Origin: Anaerospora hongkongensis
Lineage (GTDB): Bacteria; Bacillota; Negativicutes; Sporomusales; DSM-15969
Assembly: GCF_004339805.1 (NCBI RefSeq)
Contig: NZ_SLUI01000002.1
Span: forward strand, 62,001 to 126,000
DNA length: 64,000 nucleotides
Direction: 5' to 3'
Part shown: positions 52,775 through 61,157 of the stretch, piece after piece
How positions within the stretch are numbered: position 1 is the first letter of the stretch
Layout of the letters: each line of letters starts with the position of its first letter
Notes under the pieces: generated by a model
Seen by the model: the letters and a program-made list of their open reading frames with translations, nothing else
Databases searched by the model: none
Told to the model about the DNA's origin: nothing
Made by a program: the position numbers and the translations under genes

Positions 52775-54715
52775 TTATTTTTTATAGCGGATTAAATCAA
52801 AATAATAAGGTTCGTTTTCTATAATCTTTTTCATCTTTCGCCATAACGTAGTTGTACTGATCCCTAGTTGCTTTGCAGCAGCAGCTTTATTCCCATTCAT
52901 TTTAGATAAAACTCGTCGGATAAACTCCTTTTCCGTTAAAATCCCATTGTCAGTCGCTGCCGACAATCTCTCCGGCAGATGGTCGCCGCTAGGCATCGCA
53001 ATATCATCAGCAACTTCGAGCACCAATTTTTTATCAATTATGCCATTATCACACATGACAGCTAACCTTTCCATAATGTTGCTCAGTTGTCGGATGTTGC
53101 CGCGCCACTCACCGGACGCCAAAAGTTCCAAAGCCTCCTCGGTAATACTGCAGGGATGTAGATTGGCGTGGTTTAAAAAGCAGCGCGTCAGTTCCGGAAT
53201 ATCTTCCCGCCGTTCATTCAGGGTTGGGAGACGCAGCTTCAGCACACATAAGCGATAGTAGAAGTCTTCGCGAAATACGCCCTGCTTTACCAAATCATTC
53301 AAATTTTTATTGCTTGCAGTAATAATCCGGATATCAACCGGCGTTACTTTATCATCGCCAATGCGAATTACTTTTCGTTCTTGTATGACGCGCAGCAGCT
53401 TTAGCTGTACATCTAGAGGCGTTTCGCTTATTTCATCTAGAAAAATTGTCCCTTTGTGCGCTAATTCGAATATTCCCGGTTTCCCTTCATTCAGTGCTCC
53501 CGTAAATGCCCCTTTTACGTAACCGAATAACTCACTTTCCAGGACACTGGAGGGAAATGCCGCACAGTTAATCGCCACAAAAGGTGCATGACGCCGGCCG
53601 GATGCATTGTGAATACTTTGCGCAAACATTTCCTTACCTGTCCCCGTACCACCGACAATGATAACAGTGCTATCCACGGAAGCATATTTAAGCGCCAGTT
53701 TCTTAGCAGCCTGGATAGCTGGACTAGAGCCAACAATATCGGCAAATGTTTTATCGGCAGAATGCTTTTGCGCAAGTACCCGTCGCATTTTGTGTTCGAT
53801 ATTTTGAATTTCGGTTTGTTTCTGCAGTGTTATGACCGCACCTATAACATTCTGTTCAAGCTTAATCGGATCAATACTGATAATTAGCGAGTGCTTGCCG
53901 GTTGATAGTAAGGCGCCCCGAATTGACTCCCCCTTGGCAAGCACATCGGCAAAATAACTCTTCCTTATTACACTGTCAATAGGCTGTCCATAGCGCAATG
54001 TCTCAAAATACCGGCTCACTTCTCCATTCATATTTGTAACAATGCCCTTGTGATCAATACTGATAATCCCTTCGGATACACAATTTAAAATGGCACGGGT
54101 TAACTCATAGCGGCTTTGCAACTCTAAGCCCTTGCGAATTTTTTCCTCTTCAATTTTCAAGAAATGGATTGCCGTAAGAATAGCATCATCAATAGCATCC
54201 TGATCGGCAGTGGTCATAAGGTATTGAATATTGCGCTTCAGCACCGCTTTTTTCAAAGACAGTCCACCGATAGCTACCTCGATCCCTAAAGCAGCCAATT
54301 CATTAAGCTTTTCTTCTGTGGCTTCTGCTCCCAGCAGCGGATTAATCGGAAAGATTAACGCATCCTCTAAAAACGGTTTTGATTTGGTTAAAATGTTCAT
54401 GTAGCCTTCAGAAGTTGCTAAAAAAGCGATTTTAGAAGAGATCCGGCGAGCCTTTTGATAACAAGAAAAACAATCAAAAAAAGTATGCTGTACATCAACG
54501 ATCGGTATATTCAACTGACTGCGCAACATTCGCGCAGTATTTCCACGGCTGATAATGACAGCTACGCCCTTAGCAATGAGCTCTTTCGCGGCCTCCAGCG
54601 CATCTTCCTGGGATGCTTGCCGAATTGCAAAAGCTAAGCCTTTTTCCTCAATATTTTTTTGTATTAACTGTGTCAGTGTACTTGAAGGTGAAATGATTCC
54701 TATTTTAGGCTCCAT
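52775..54715 (-). CDS. sigma-54-dependent regulator with PrpR_N sensor domain
   Basis: A 646-residue activator: PrpR_N domain (residues ~1-190; IGIISPSSTLTQLI, VAVIISRGNTARML, IPIVDVQHTFFD), PAS domain (~205-310; GIISIDHKGIVTNMNGEVSRYF), AAA+ (~330-570; Walker A GGTGTGKE, contact loop GAFTGA, FLDEISETP) and Fis-type HTH (NKAAAAKQLGISTTTLWRKMKK split by one residue class). In PrpR this N-domain senses 2-methylcitrate, so a tricarboxylate-like ligand fits the CitMHS carrier it probably controls. GGAG 8 nt before ATG; 3 nt after the ClbS-like gene. Confidence 0.92.
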   Translation of the reverse strand: MEPKIGIISPSSTLTQLIQKNIEEKGLAFAIRQASQEDALEAAKELIAKGVAVIISRGNTARMLRSQLNIPIVDVQHTFFDCFSCYQKARRISSKIAFLATSEGYMNILTKSKPFLEDALIFPINPLLGAEATEEKLNELAALGIEVAIGGLSLKKAVLKRNIQYLMTTADQDAIDDAILTAIHFLKIEEEKIRKGLELQSRYELTRAILNCVSEGIISIDHKGIVTNMNGEVSRYFETLRYGQPIDSVIRKSYFADVLAKGESIRGALLSTGKHSLIISIDPIKLEQNVIGAVITLQKQTEIQNIEHKMRRVLAQKHSADKTFADIVGSSPAIQAAKKLALKYASVDSTVIIVGGTGTGKEMFAQSIHNASGRRHAPFVAINCAAFPSSVLESELFGYVKGAFTGALNEGKPGIFELAHKGTIFLDEISETPLDVQLKLLRVIQERKVIRIGDDKVTPVDIRIITASNKNLNDLVKQGVFREDFYYRLCVLKLRLPTLNERREDIPELTRCFLNHANLHPCSITEEALELLASGEWRGNIRQLSNIMERLAVMCDNGIIDKKLVLEVADDIAMPSGDHLPERLSAATDNGILTEKEFIRRVLSKMNGNKAAAAKQLGISTTTLWRKMKKIIENEPYYFDLIRYKK

Positions 54716-54718
54716 TTT

Positions 54719-55255
54719 TTAATCTCCTTGCTCAGCAGGTGGCCTCCCGTTTAAACATTTTTTCCACTTTCGCAGCTTAGATCTAAAGCTCATGAAGGGA
54801 GCAACAGAATTAATATGGAGCCATTTCCACATCGGCCAATTGGCATTGGTCACAGTCCATTTGCGTCTATTCGGTGTAAATAACTCTTCATCACTCAACT
54901 CGCTTATCCAATTGCACCAGGCTTCAATGCTTTGTTTAAATAAATTCCGTAATTCCGCAAGGGAACACTCACCATATTCAGCATAAAACTGTGCATAAAG
55001 CAACCCTAACTGATTCCACTTATATTGAGGTGAAGGCGTAGTAACTGCTTTACCCGCTAACTCATCTTTTTCCCAGCTCATAACAAGCTTCAGCCAGCCA
55101 AGCTGATAGGCCAGCATTTCCCGCGGAGTCTTGTCCACCTCTGGCAGCCGATCATCTATATTTTTTTCTGCTACCTCATCAAATTCCTTGTCAAAGAGCT
55201 GATAGGTTTTTTGAATCTTTGCAACCAGTTCTGCTTTGCTGTTATAAGTTTGCAT
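54719..55255 (-). CDS. ClbS/DfsB-family four-helix protein
   Basis: A 178-residue protein of the ClbS/DfsB family (DUF1706). Signatures include SKAELVAKIQKTYQLFDKEF, PREMLAYQLGWLKLVMSWE and the C-terminal WPMWKWLHINSVAPFMSFR. ClbS hydrolyses the cyclopropane of colibactin as self-protection; most relatives have no known substrate. Here it precedes the PrpR-like regulator with 3 nt between, and the regulator's ribosome site is inside its last codons, so they are co-translated. Whether it belongs functionally to the catabolic module is unknown. Confidence 0.85.
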   Translation of the reverse strand: MQTYNSKAELVAKIQKTYQLFDKEFDEVAEKNIDDRLPEVDKTPREMLAYQLGWLKLVMSWEKDELAGKAVTTPSPQYKWNQLGLLYAQFYAEYGECSLAELRNLFKQSIEAWCNWISELSDEELFTPNRRKWTVTNANWPMWKWLHINSVAPFMSFRSKLRKWKKCLNGRPPAEQGD

Positions 55256-55349
55256 AATACCTCCCTATTCATCCGTGATTTCCGGATTCAATATAACTCA
55301 ACTTCTGCCTTTGAAAGTGAGGTTCCTTCTATTCCTCCTGACCGATTGA

Positions 55350-55382
55350 TAAAAAACGCCTCGAAGCATTAGTCTTCGAGGC
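55350..55382 (-). terminator. terminator of the coiled-coil protein gene
   Basis: GCCTCGAAG/CTTCGAGGC stem with a 7-nt loop followed by TTTTTT on the minus strand. Confidence 0.85.
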
Positions 55383-55440
55383 TCTACTATTTAATATAAG
55401 CACATTTGCCTGATGTTTAGTTTTCCTAAAAATTTAGTAT

Positions 55441-56025
55441 TCAAATCATGATATTGACACGCCGACTCTTTTTACGGTGATCAGCCTGCTGCTTATCGGC
55501 CTTTTCCTCGATTTGCGCCTTGGCCTCCGCATTTTTCCTGCGTACAGCCACCTCTGCGGCAGCAATCCCGTACTGGGCAGCTTCCTGCAGGTCGCGATCA
55601 ACAGCTGAAACATAGCTGCGCTCTCCTTTGCCGCCATCATTAAAGGCGCTAATCGCTGTCTCTCCCGGATAGTCGGCCTTAACAGCAGCGGACAGGATTT
55701 TACTCATGCTTCTGCTTACTAACAGACGTTCGTGCTTAGCCAGAGCCCGTTCCCTGTCTCGCTCCTTTTTTGCTACAGCAGCTTCTCTTTCCAGTCTTTC
55801 TTTCTCCAGCCTTTGGGAGACCTCATCATATATTCCCTTAGCAAGCTGCTGATCGACGGCAGCCAGTTCTCGCATTTCTTGTTTTACATCAGCCGGTTTG
55901 CCGTTATCCATTTTCTGCTGCAGTTTCTGCAAAACATTGGCACGCTGTTCCCGTAAGACCGCCATATTATTTTTGGGCGTAAGAGTAGCCAGCAAGTTGT
56001 TTAAGCCGGTTTGATCAATCGCCAT
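55441..56025 (-). CDS. unknown coiled-coil protein
   Basis: I do not recognise this 194-residue protein. It has no signal peptide or membrane segment. Residues ~25-110 are strongly charged and predicted helical (VLQKLQQKMDNGKPADVKQE; RLEKERLEREAAVAKKERDR), as is the Ala/Lys/Glu-rich C-terminal third (AAAEVAVRRKNAEAKAQIEE), ending in a basic patch KKSRRVNIMI. ATG 56025 is used, with a TGGAG-type site; GTG 56034 is open. It may be a scaffold or filament-like protein; single-gene transcript with its own terminator. Confidence 0.6.
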   Translation of the reverse strand: MAIDQTGLNNLLATLTPKNNMAVLREQRANVLQKLQQKMDNGKPADVKQEMRELAAVDQQLAKGIYDEVSQRLEKERLEREAAVAKKERDRERALAKHERLLVSRSMSKILSAAVKADYPGETAISAFNDGGKGERSYVSAVDRDLQEAAQYGIAAAEVAVRRKNAEAKAQIEEKADKQQADHRKKSRRVNIMI

Positions 56026-56116
56026 ATTCTCCACTCCATCCGTACTGTTCTACTTATTCTATCGAGATTTTCCAGGAAAAGTTAAGTTCTATGGCCTCAA
56101 TTATATAGCTAAATAA

Positions 56117-56158
56117 TATAAACCCCCGAAAGCTTGTACTATGAGCTTCCAGGGGGTC
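56117..56158 (-). terminator. terminator of the secreted protein gene
   Basis: CCCCC-GAAAGCT pairs with AGCTTCC-GGGGG, followed on the minus strand by TTTATATTATT. Confidence 0.8.
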
Positions 56159-56188
56159 CAAATCTTTTCGCTTCACAAAACTATGAAA

Positions 56189-57091
56189 TTACACTTTACT
56201 CATTGGACTGATATCCTTTGCATTATCGCGCGCTTCCTGCGGTATTTCTATCGGATTTATCTGATTAAATTGCGAATAGGAAGCCCGCATATGTAATGTT
56301 GATTTTGCTAAAAAGCCTTCAATAGCTGCTCTGTCTTTGGGTTCACCTATATCCAACAATAAACCTGCGCCTTTGCGAATCGGTTCTGTTAAATCCATTT
56401 CAATTTCGTTGATCATTTTCGTTGCTTTATCGACTTTAACAGTGTACTTAATATCACCTGCAGCCAGCAGGGCAAGCCGTCCTACTGCGGCCGCTCTCTG
56501 CATTTCCTTATTCTGCATCGTATCCTGCTTAACAGTTGCCCCCATCGCATCACTTAATTGTATCGTATCCAGAGTTACTTCCATGTATTTGAACGATGGT
56601 GTTTCCCTTAACGGCTTTACCGCTTTGATAAATTGCAGCATATCCGCCTGAGAATTAGTCTTTTCATCAGCAGCAAGTTTGGCTTTCAGTCCAGGATCAA
56701 CCGGCAGCATTTGTTTGAACCAGGTTTGATTAACAAACATATACATCATTAAATTACCCTGGTATTGCTCTATATATTGCTTAGCCAGCATAGTATTTTC
56801 GTTATTCAGTATATCACGAAAGGTAAAGCTGGCATCGTTTTTCATGCTCAGCGGTTTTTCCTGAGCTTCCCCATTAATCACAGCCTCTACTACTCCCATC
56901 GGAGTGTCAGCCTTAACGGAAACATCATAGTGAACGCTGCTTACCTTGGCCATATTTTTATACACTTCATATAAATAGGCTTTTTCCGGCGGCAGTTTTT
57001 CCGCAGCAAATGCAAACGATGTGTGCATTGCCACCAATAACAAGCCCCCTATCAAAGCAACTTCCCAATTGCGCTTTCGCCAAAATCCCAT
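56189..57091 (-). CDS. unknown exported protein
   Basis: A 300-residue protein with a clean signal peptide (VALIGGLLLVAMHTSFAFAAE). The mature part alternates beta-strand-like segments (SSVHYDVSVKADTPMGVVEA, DIKYTVKVDKATKMINEIEM) with a helical middle, a pattern that recalls LolA/LppX-fold carrier proteins, but I see no diagnostic motif. No lipobox. ATG 57091 or the adjacent TTG 57094 is the start; GGAGGGAG is 9-12 nt upstream. Probably periplasmic in a diderm cell. Confidence 0.6.
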   Translation of the reverse strand: MGFWRKRNWEVALIGGLLLVAMHTSFAFAAEKLPPEKAYLYEVYKNMAKVSSVHYDVSVKADTPMGVVEAVINGEAQEKPLSMKNDASFTFRDILNNENTMLAKQYIEQYQGNLMMYMFVNQTWFKQMLPVDPGLKAKLAADEKTNSQADMLQFIKAVKPLRETPSFKYMEVTLDTIQLSDAMGATVKQDTMQNKEMQRAAAVGRLALLAAGDIKYTVKVDKATKMINEIEMDLTEPIRKGAGLLLDIGEPKDRAAIEGFLAKSTLHMRASYSQFNQINPIEIPQEARDNAKDISPMSKV

Positions 57092-57239
57092 CAAATTATC
57101 AAACTCCCTCCGTCCTATTCTACTACCCATACATTACCAGTATATGATAATTACACGCCTTTTACAATCCAAGCATGGAAGAGAGTCTTTTCTAATTATG
57201 AGGTATTATGGAGCTAGTTAATGTCCTCTCCAATTCAAT

Positions 57240-57276
57240 CAAAAAAGTTACCCTGAAGCGAACAGCTTCAGGGTAT
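57240..57276 (-). terminator. intrinsic terminator of rsgA
   Basis: TACCCTGAAG/CTTCAGGGTA stem with a 7-nt loop and TTTTTTG tail on the minus strand. Confidence 0.88.
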
Positions 57277-57348
57277 TTCACTACTTTTTCACTATTTATA
57301 CACACTACAAAATCGGGTCCGGTCTTCTCCCTAATCAGGCTTCCCCTA

Positions 57349-58437
57349 TTAAAAACCCTGTCTTTTCTTATTTTTTTCTTTGAGAAACTTTCGTGCATTT
57401 TTCATGCCGCCCACTTCTGAGAACATGGCAGTTAACTTTTCCGTCTCAATCTGCTTAGAATTTAAGCCCTCATACTTAGCCTCTTTTTTTAGTTTTAAAT
57501 AATTTTTAAGCCTTTCCTCCGGCAACAGGCCACCTTTTATAGCCTTTTGTACCGCACAATGGGGCTCACTCGTATGCGTGCAATCATTAAATTTACACGT
57601 TGTTGCCAGTTCATCAATATCAGCAAAGGTTTTTGATAAGTCCGCACTTTCAATCCCAAGCTCTCTCATCCCCGGAGTATCAATGACAATGCCACCGCTT
57701 GGAAGAACAAAGAGTTCCCGCCTGGTAGTAGTGTGCCTGCCTTTATCATCATTTCTTATTTTTTGAGTTTCAAGAGTATTTTCACCTATCAGTCTGTTAA
57801 TTAAGGTAGATTTTCCAACACCAGACGAACCAATGAATGCAATAGTTTTGCCACTACCAGTATAACTTTTAACAGATAAGTATCCATCCTCACTCATACT
57901 GGAAGTAACACGCACATCAACACCACAGGCAACAGCATTCAGTGCCAACATCTTTTGTGGGAGATTATCACATAAGTCAGCCTTAGTAAGCACGATAACC
58001 GGAATTGCCCGACTATCCCAGGCAACTGCAAGATAACGTTCTAATCTACGAAGATTAAAATCATTATTAAGCGACATACAAATAAAAACTGTATCAATAT
58101 TGGAAGCTACTACCTGTTCATCATTCGATGTCCCGGCAGCTTTTCTAATAAAGGCACTTTTTCTTGTCAGAACATGGTGAATAATTGCATTCCCGCAGTT
58201 ATCATCATTTCGGTCAAGCATAACGAAGTCACCAACAGCAGGGTACTCCGATAAAGTTCGGCTAGCAAAACGAAGCTTCCCTGAAATTGTTGCTGCTAAC
58301 TCACCAGTTTCTGTTATAACCTTGTATAGGGCCTTATATTGAGAAACTACTCGCCCGACATACAGACTGGCATATAATGCAGACTCAGTAATAAATCTTT
58401 GGCTGAGTCCTAAATTTGTCATATCTATTTTGCTCAA
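57349..58437 (-). CDS. rsgA: ribosome small-subunit-dependent GTPase A (accessory RsgA)
   Basis: A 362-residue circularly permuted GTPase acting in 30S maturation. N-terminal OB domain (~35-105), GTPase with permuted motif order: TKADL (G4) before GSSGVGKSTLINRL (G1), TTTRRE (switch I) and DTPGMRELG (G3), then the C-terminal zinc finger CKFNDCTHTSEPHC. Length is longer than the ~295 of standard RsgA owing to the N- and C-terminal extensions, and it stands alone, not beside prpC/prkC, so it may be an accessory paralogue. TTG start, GGAGG 9 nt upstream. Preceded by a structured leader with a leader peptide (58453-58558). Confidence 0.9.
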   Translation of the reverse strand: MSKIDMTNLGLSQRFITESALYASLYVGRVVSQYKALYKVITETGELAATISGKLRFASRTLSEYPAVGDFVMLDRNDDNCGNAIIHHVLTRKSAFIRKAAGTSNDEQVVASNIDTVFICMSLNNDFNLRRLERYLAVAWDSRAIPVIVLTKADLCDNLPQKMLALNAVACGVDVRVTSSMSEDGYLSVKSYTGSGKTIAFIGSSGVGKSTLINRLIGENTLETQKIRNDDKGRHTTTRRELFVLPSGGIVIDTPGMRELGIESADLSKTFADIDELATTCKFNDCTHTSEPHCAVQKAIKGGLLPEERLKNYLKLKKEAKYEGLNSKQIETEKLTAMFSEVGGMKNARKFLKEKNKKRQGF

Positions 58438-58452
58438 TTTTTTAATCCTCCA

Positions 58453-58558
58453 AAAGTGTTATACAGTAACTCTTGGGAGGTATATACACTAAATTATTTT
58501 GTATGCACCTCCCGCCTTGTTACAATATCCAGCATATTATTGTTAAACATAATAACAC
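58453..58558 (-). promoter_or_regulatory. structured leader of rsgA (attenuator-like)
   Basis: Three nested stems: outer AGTGTTAT with ATAACACT, middle GTAAC with GTTAC, inner GGGAGGTGCATAC with GTATATACCTCCC (12 of 13 pair). The CCTCC of the inner stem can alternatively pair with the rsgA ribosome site GGAGG, and the outer stem covers the ribosome site of the leader peptide. The element ends right at the rsgA ribosome site. Likely a translational attenuator; mechanism inferred. Confidence 0.72.
58494..58550 (-). CDS. 18-residue leader peptide upstream of rsgA
   Basis: An ATG at 58550 with AAGGAG 7-8 nt upstream opens a short frame encoding MFNNNMLDIVTRREVHTK, ending in TAA at 58494. The last seven codons form the 5' arm of the inner stem, so ribosome position on the peptide would decide which leader stem forms. 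Organisation resembles the leader peptides of erm, cat and ABC-F resistance genes. No homologue of the peptide is known to me. Confidence 0.65.
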   Translation of the reverse strand: MFNNNMLDIVTRREVHTK

Positions 58559-58631
58559 TCCTTTCATTATTCATTATGCAGTCTACATTTGAAAAACTGG
58601 TGTTTAAGCAAACTGCGCTTTTGATAATTAC

Positions 58632-58637
58632 ATTATA
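58632..58637 (-). promoter_or_regulatory. -10 element of the rsgA leader transcript
   Basis: Perfect TATAAT on the minus strand, giving a leader of about 185 nt. The -35 region (ATTTCA, 17-bp spacer) is poor. Confidence 0.5.
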
Positions 58638-58689
58638 ACACACTAAAATACAACTGAAATTTACCGCTTACGCAGGGGCTGGGTCACAG

Positions 58690-58905
58690 CCCAGGATATC
58701 GAAGTATCTAGCGGCCACATGCTCTAAAAATGCGTGGACAAGCGTCATTGGTGGTTTGAAAGTGCTATTGCTGGCTGCAAAAGTTATATACAAACAAAGG
58801 AGGTTTAAGTTGGACTAAGATTTAAGGAAATACTGGAACGAAGAAGAACAATCTCATGTCCACGAGTTTTTAGGAAGTACTCGGCTCGCAGCACTAAAAG
58901 TTCGT
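58690..58905 (+). pseudogene. decayed coding stretch
   Basis: In one plus-strand frame a protein-like reading runs from about 58690 (ISKYLAATCSKNAWTSVIGG) through an internal TAA at 58816-58818 and on to DLRKYWNEEEQSHVHEFLGS up to the REP-like repeat. AAAGGAGG stands just before TTG GAC TAA at 58810, so a ribosome site is preserved while the gene is broken. The parent gene was not recognised. No intact gene was seen between 58559 and 58906. Confidence 0.3.
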
Positions 58906-58938
58906 GTTGACAGCGGGGGACGGTCCTTTTTTGTCAAC
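58906..58938. repeat. REP-like repeat copy A (left of RAYT gene)
   Basis: GTTGAC...GTCAAC terminal inverted repeat around the core GGGGACGGTCCTTTTTT. It overlaps the stop codon of the transposase gene. Confidence 0.85.
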
Positions 58939-59674
58939 TTTTTGCCACCACACCCCGTGAGATGCCGGTCGCTCTTTCAATCTGTCGAATCGATAATCCC
59001 GCTTGTTTCAGCTCTCTTAACATAAAATTACGTTCAGCCTTTGTCCATGATCCAATCTCGTGAGGCTCCCGTCCATTAGTAAAATTCATAATCCTACGGC
59101 GTATTTCGCCATCATTTATGCTGAGCTTCCCTGAAATATCAAACTCATCCACTGTCAGCACCTGGTGCAAGCCTATCCATTCTTCACGCCCGATTAGTTC
59201 GAACGCAAATGCAGTATCCGTCAATTCCCCGCCTGATAAATACTCTCGATAACTACTAAACGGGTACGCTTCCAGTTTATCTACTAATCCAGCTTTCAGC
59301 GGATTCTGGTGAATATAGCGTAACAGCGGAATAAAGTATTCATCTACTTCAACTGGCACGCTCTTATATCGATTCGCTATCAACGCTCCATTCCGCTGAT
59401 ATTTGCGATTAAAGTACATAGCATATTTAGTTAATAATCGCTTCATAATCAGTGATATATCGCCTGCCTGCTTTTCCCGGAGTAAAAGGTGGACATGATT
59501 ACTCATCAAACAATAGGCATACACCGCAAAGGCGAGATCAGTCTTCAAGTTATGAAAATCCTTCAAGAAATAGGTGTAATCACTCTCTTCTTCAAAAATA
59601 TGCTGGCGATTAATCCCCCGAAGCAGTATATGATAAAAACCGCTTTCACTTAATTGTCGCGCTTGCCTACCCAT
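58934..59674 (-). mobile_element. REP-associated tyrosine transposase (RAYT, Y1/HUH family)
   Basis: A 246-residue HUH transposase of the TnpA_REP type. ARQLSESGFYHILLRGINRQ is the family N-terminus; the metal-binding HUH is in CLMSNHVHLLL; the catalytic Tyr lies in LLTKYAMYFNRKYQR; YIHQNPLKAGLV and PFSSYREYL follow. The C-terminus adds a helix-turn-helix (LSIRQIERATGISRGVV). RAYTs mobilise or maintain REP repeats by single-strand transfer. GGGGGG ribosome site before ATG 59674. Repeats A and B flank the gene in opposite orientation. Confidence 0.92.
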
Positions 59675-59706
59675 TTATGATCCCCCCATAAGAACATAGT
59701 AGAAAT

Positions 59707-59736
59707 GGGACAAAAAAGGACCGTCCCCAATTGTCC
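59707..59736. repeat. REP-like repeat copy B (right of RAYT gene)
   Basis: GGGACA...TTGTCC ends around AAAAAAGGACCGTCCCC, inverted relative to copy A. Identical to copy C over 28 bases. Confidence 0.88.
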
Positions 59737-59755
59737 TAAAAAATTTTACTTTAAG

Positions 59756-60370
59756 TTATTCAAGCTTCTTTTCAATAACATTGAATATACCATTTACTAC
59801 TATGGCTAAGCCTGCTGCCATTAAGGTCCCCCATAGAATTTTAGCTGTATTTACTGTTCTAAGTCCGTCTAACAATACGCTGCCAATTCCACCCGCATTA
59901 ATCGATGCCGCAATGGTAGCAATACCGATTGTAGATACAACTGCCAGATGAATCCCTGTAAAGATTGGCTTAATGACTAGCGGCAACTTTACTTGAAATA
60001 ACAGCTGGCTTTTACTCATTCCCATTCCAGTTGCAGCTTCAACAATAGACGAATCTACATTGTTTAATCCATCCAGGATATTTCTCAATAATATGTACTG
60101 GTTATAAACTACTAAAACGATAATTGCAGTTGTTTTACCAAGTCCGGTCAGTGGCACCAGGATTGCGAATAACGCCAGACTAGGAATCGAATATACCATG
60201 GAAAACAGAGTAACCAATAATCCGGATGCCACCTTGGAATAGGCTGCCAGGATAGTCAGTAAAGCAGCCAATATAATAGAAATCAGTAACGTAATCACCA
60301 CAATTTCTACATGTTGCACAAAAGCTTTTAGAAGCTTGTCAGGATATCTCAATAGATAATCAATCATCAC
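59756..60370 (-). CDS. quaternary-amine ABC transporter permease (OpuCB/YehW-like)
   Basis: A 204-residue membrane permease with about six helices and the binding-protein-dependent transport EAA loop (EAATGMGMSKSQLLFQVKLPL). IVVYNQYILLRNI-like and GGIGSVLLDGL segments place it with the ProW/OpuCB/OsmY-W group that imports glycine betaine, choline or carnitine. Starts at ATG 60370, 3 nt after the ATPase gene. Last gene of the four-gene operon. Confidence 0.9.
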   Translation of the reverse strand: MMIDYLLRYPDKLLKAFVQHVEIVVITLLISIILAALLTILAAYSKVASGLLVTLFSMVYSIPSLALFAILVPLTGLGKTTAIIVLVVYNQYILLRNILDGLNNVDSSIVEAATGMGMSKSQLLFQVKLPLVIKPIFTGIHLAVVSTIGIATIAASINAGGIGSVLLDGLRTVNTAKILWGTLMAAGLAIVVNGIFNVIEKKLE

Positions 60371-60373
60371 TCT

Positions 60374-61135
60374 CTATTCCTCCAAAAATACTTTTTGAAC
60401 TTTTGCAGAGCGAAGTAGTGATATAACAAAATCATTTGCAGGGTTTTTAGCAATATTTTGCGGCGTATCAAATTGTTGTATCTTACCTTTATCCATTATT
60501 AAAACCCGGCTGCCAAGTTTAAATGCTTCAGTAATATCATGAGTAACAAATAGATACGTTTTCTTTGAAGCACGATAGATCTTTAATAACTCATCTTGAA
60601 GATTGATTCTAGTTATTGCATCAATAGCTCCAAATGGTTCATCAAGTAACATGACATCAGGATTAGCCGCCAAAGCTCTAGCAAGTCCGACACGCTGCTG
60701 CTGGCCACCAGATAGCTGTGCCGGATATCTATTTCTAAATTCGCTTGGTTCCAAATCGACAAGCTTGAGAAGTTCGTCTACTCTAGAATCAATCGTTTCC
60801 TTCGGCCACCTAAGGATTCTGGGAACTGTCGCTATATTACCTGCTATCGTCATATGAGGAAAAAGGCCCGCTTGCTGAATCACATAACCTATTTTTCTGC
60901 GAAACTCAACCGGATCGGTATTACTAATATCTTTACCGAAAAATTCAATAGTCCCTTTCTGTGGATCATACAAGCGATTAATCATTTTAAGGAGAGTCGT
61001 CTTTCCGCAGCCTGATGAGCCTAATATGGTAATGAATTCGCCATGTTTTATGGTCAGACTAACATTATCAACTGCAATAGATGTTGATTCCTTAAATTGT
61101 TTGCTAACATTCTTAAACTCTATTGCTATACTCAT
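60374..61135 (-). CDS. quaternary-amine ABC transporter ATP-binding protein
   Basis: A 253-residue ABC ATPase: Walker A GSSGCGKTTLLKM, Q-loop VIQQAGLFPHMT, signature LSGGQQQRVGLARAL, Walker B VMLLDEPFGAID and switch His in FVTHDITEA. Closest in style to OpuCA/OsmV, but it lacks the C-terminal tandem CBS domains that sense ionic strength in OpuA/OpuC (those are ~380-400 residues), so osmotic gating by CBS is not expected. AAGGAG before ATG 61135. Confidence 0.93.
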   Translation of the reverse strand: MSIAIEFKNVSKQFKESTSIAVDNVSLTIKHGEFITILGSSGCGKTTLLKMINRLYDPQKGTIEFFGKDISNTDPVEFRRKIGYVIQQAGLFPHMTIAGNIATVPRILRWPKETIDSRVDELLKLVDLEPSEFRNRYPAQLSGGQQQRVGLARALAANPDVMLLDEPFGAIDAITRINLQDELLKIYRASKKTYLFVTHDITEAFKLGSRVLIMDKGKIQQFDTPQNIAKNPANDFVISLLRSAKVQKVFLEE

Positions 61136-61157
61136 GTCGACTAGCTCCTTGCTGCTA

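Noticed and set aside
58810..58818. Functional minigene TTG GAC TAA after AAAGGAGG
   Set aside because: Two codons only; more likely the remains of a longer disabled gene.
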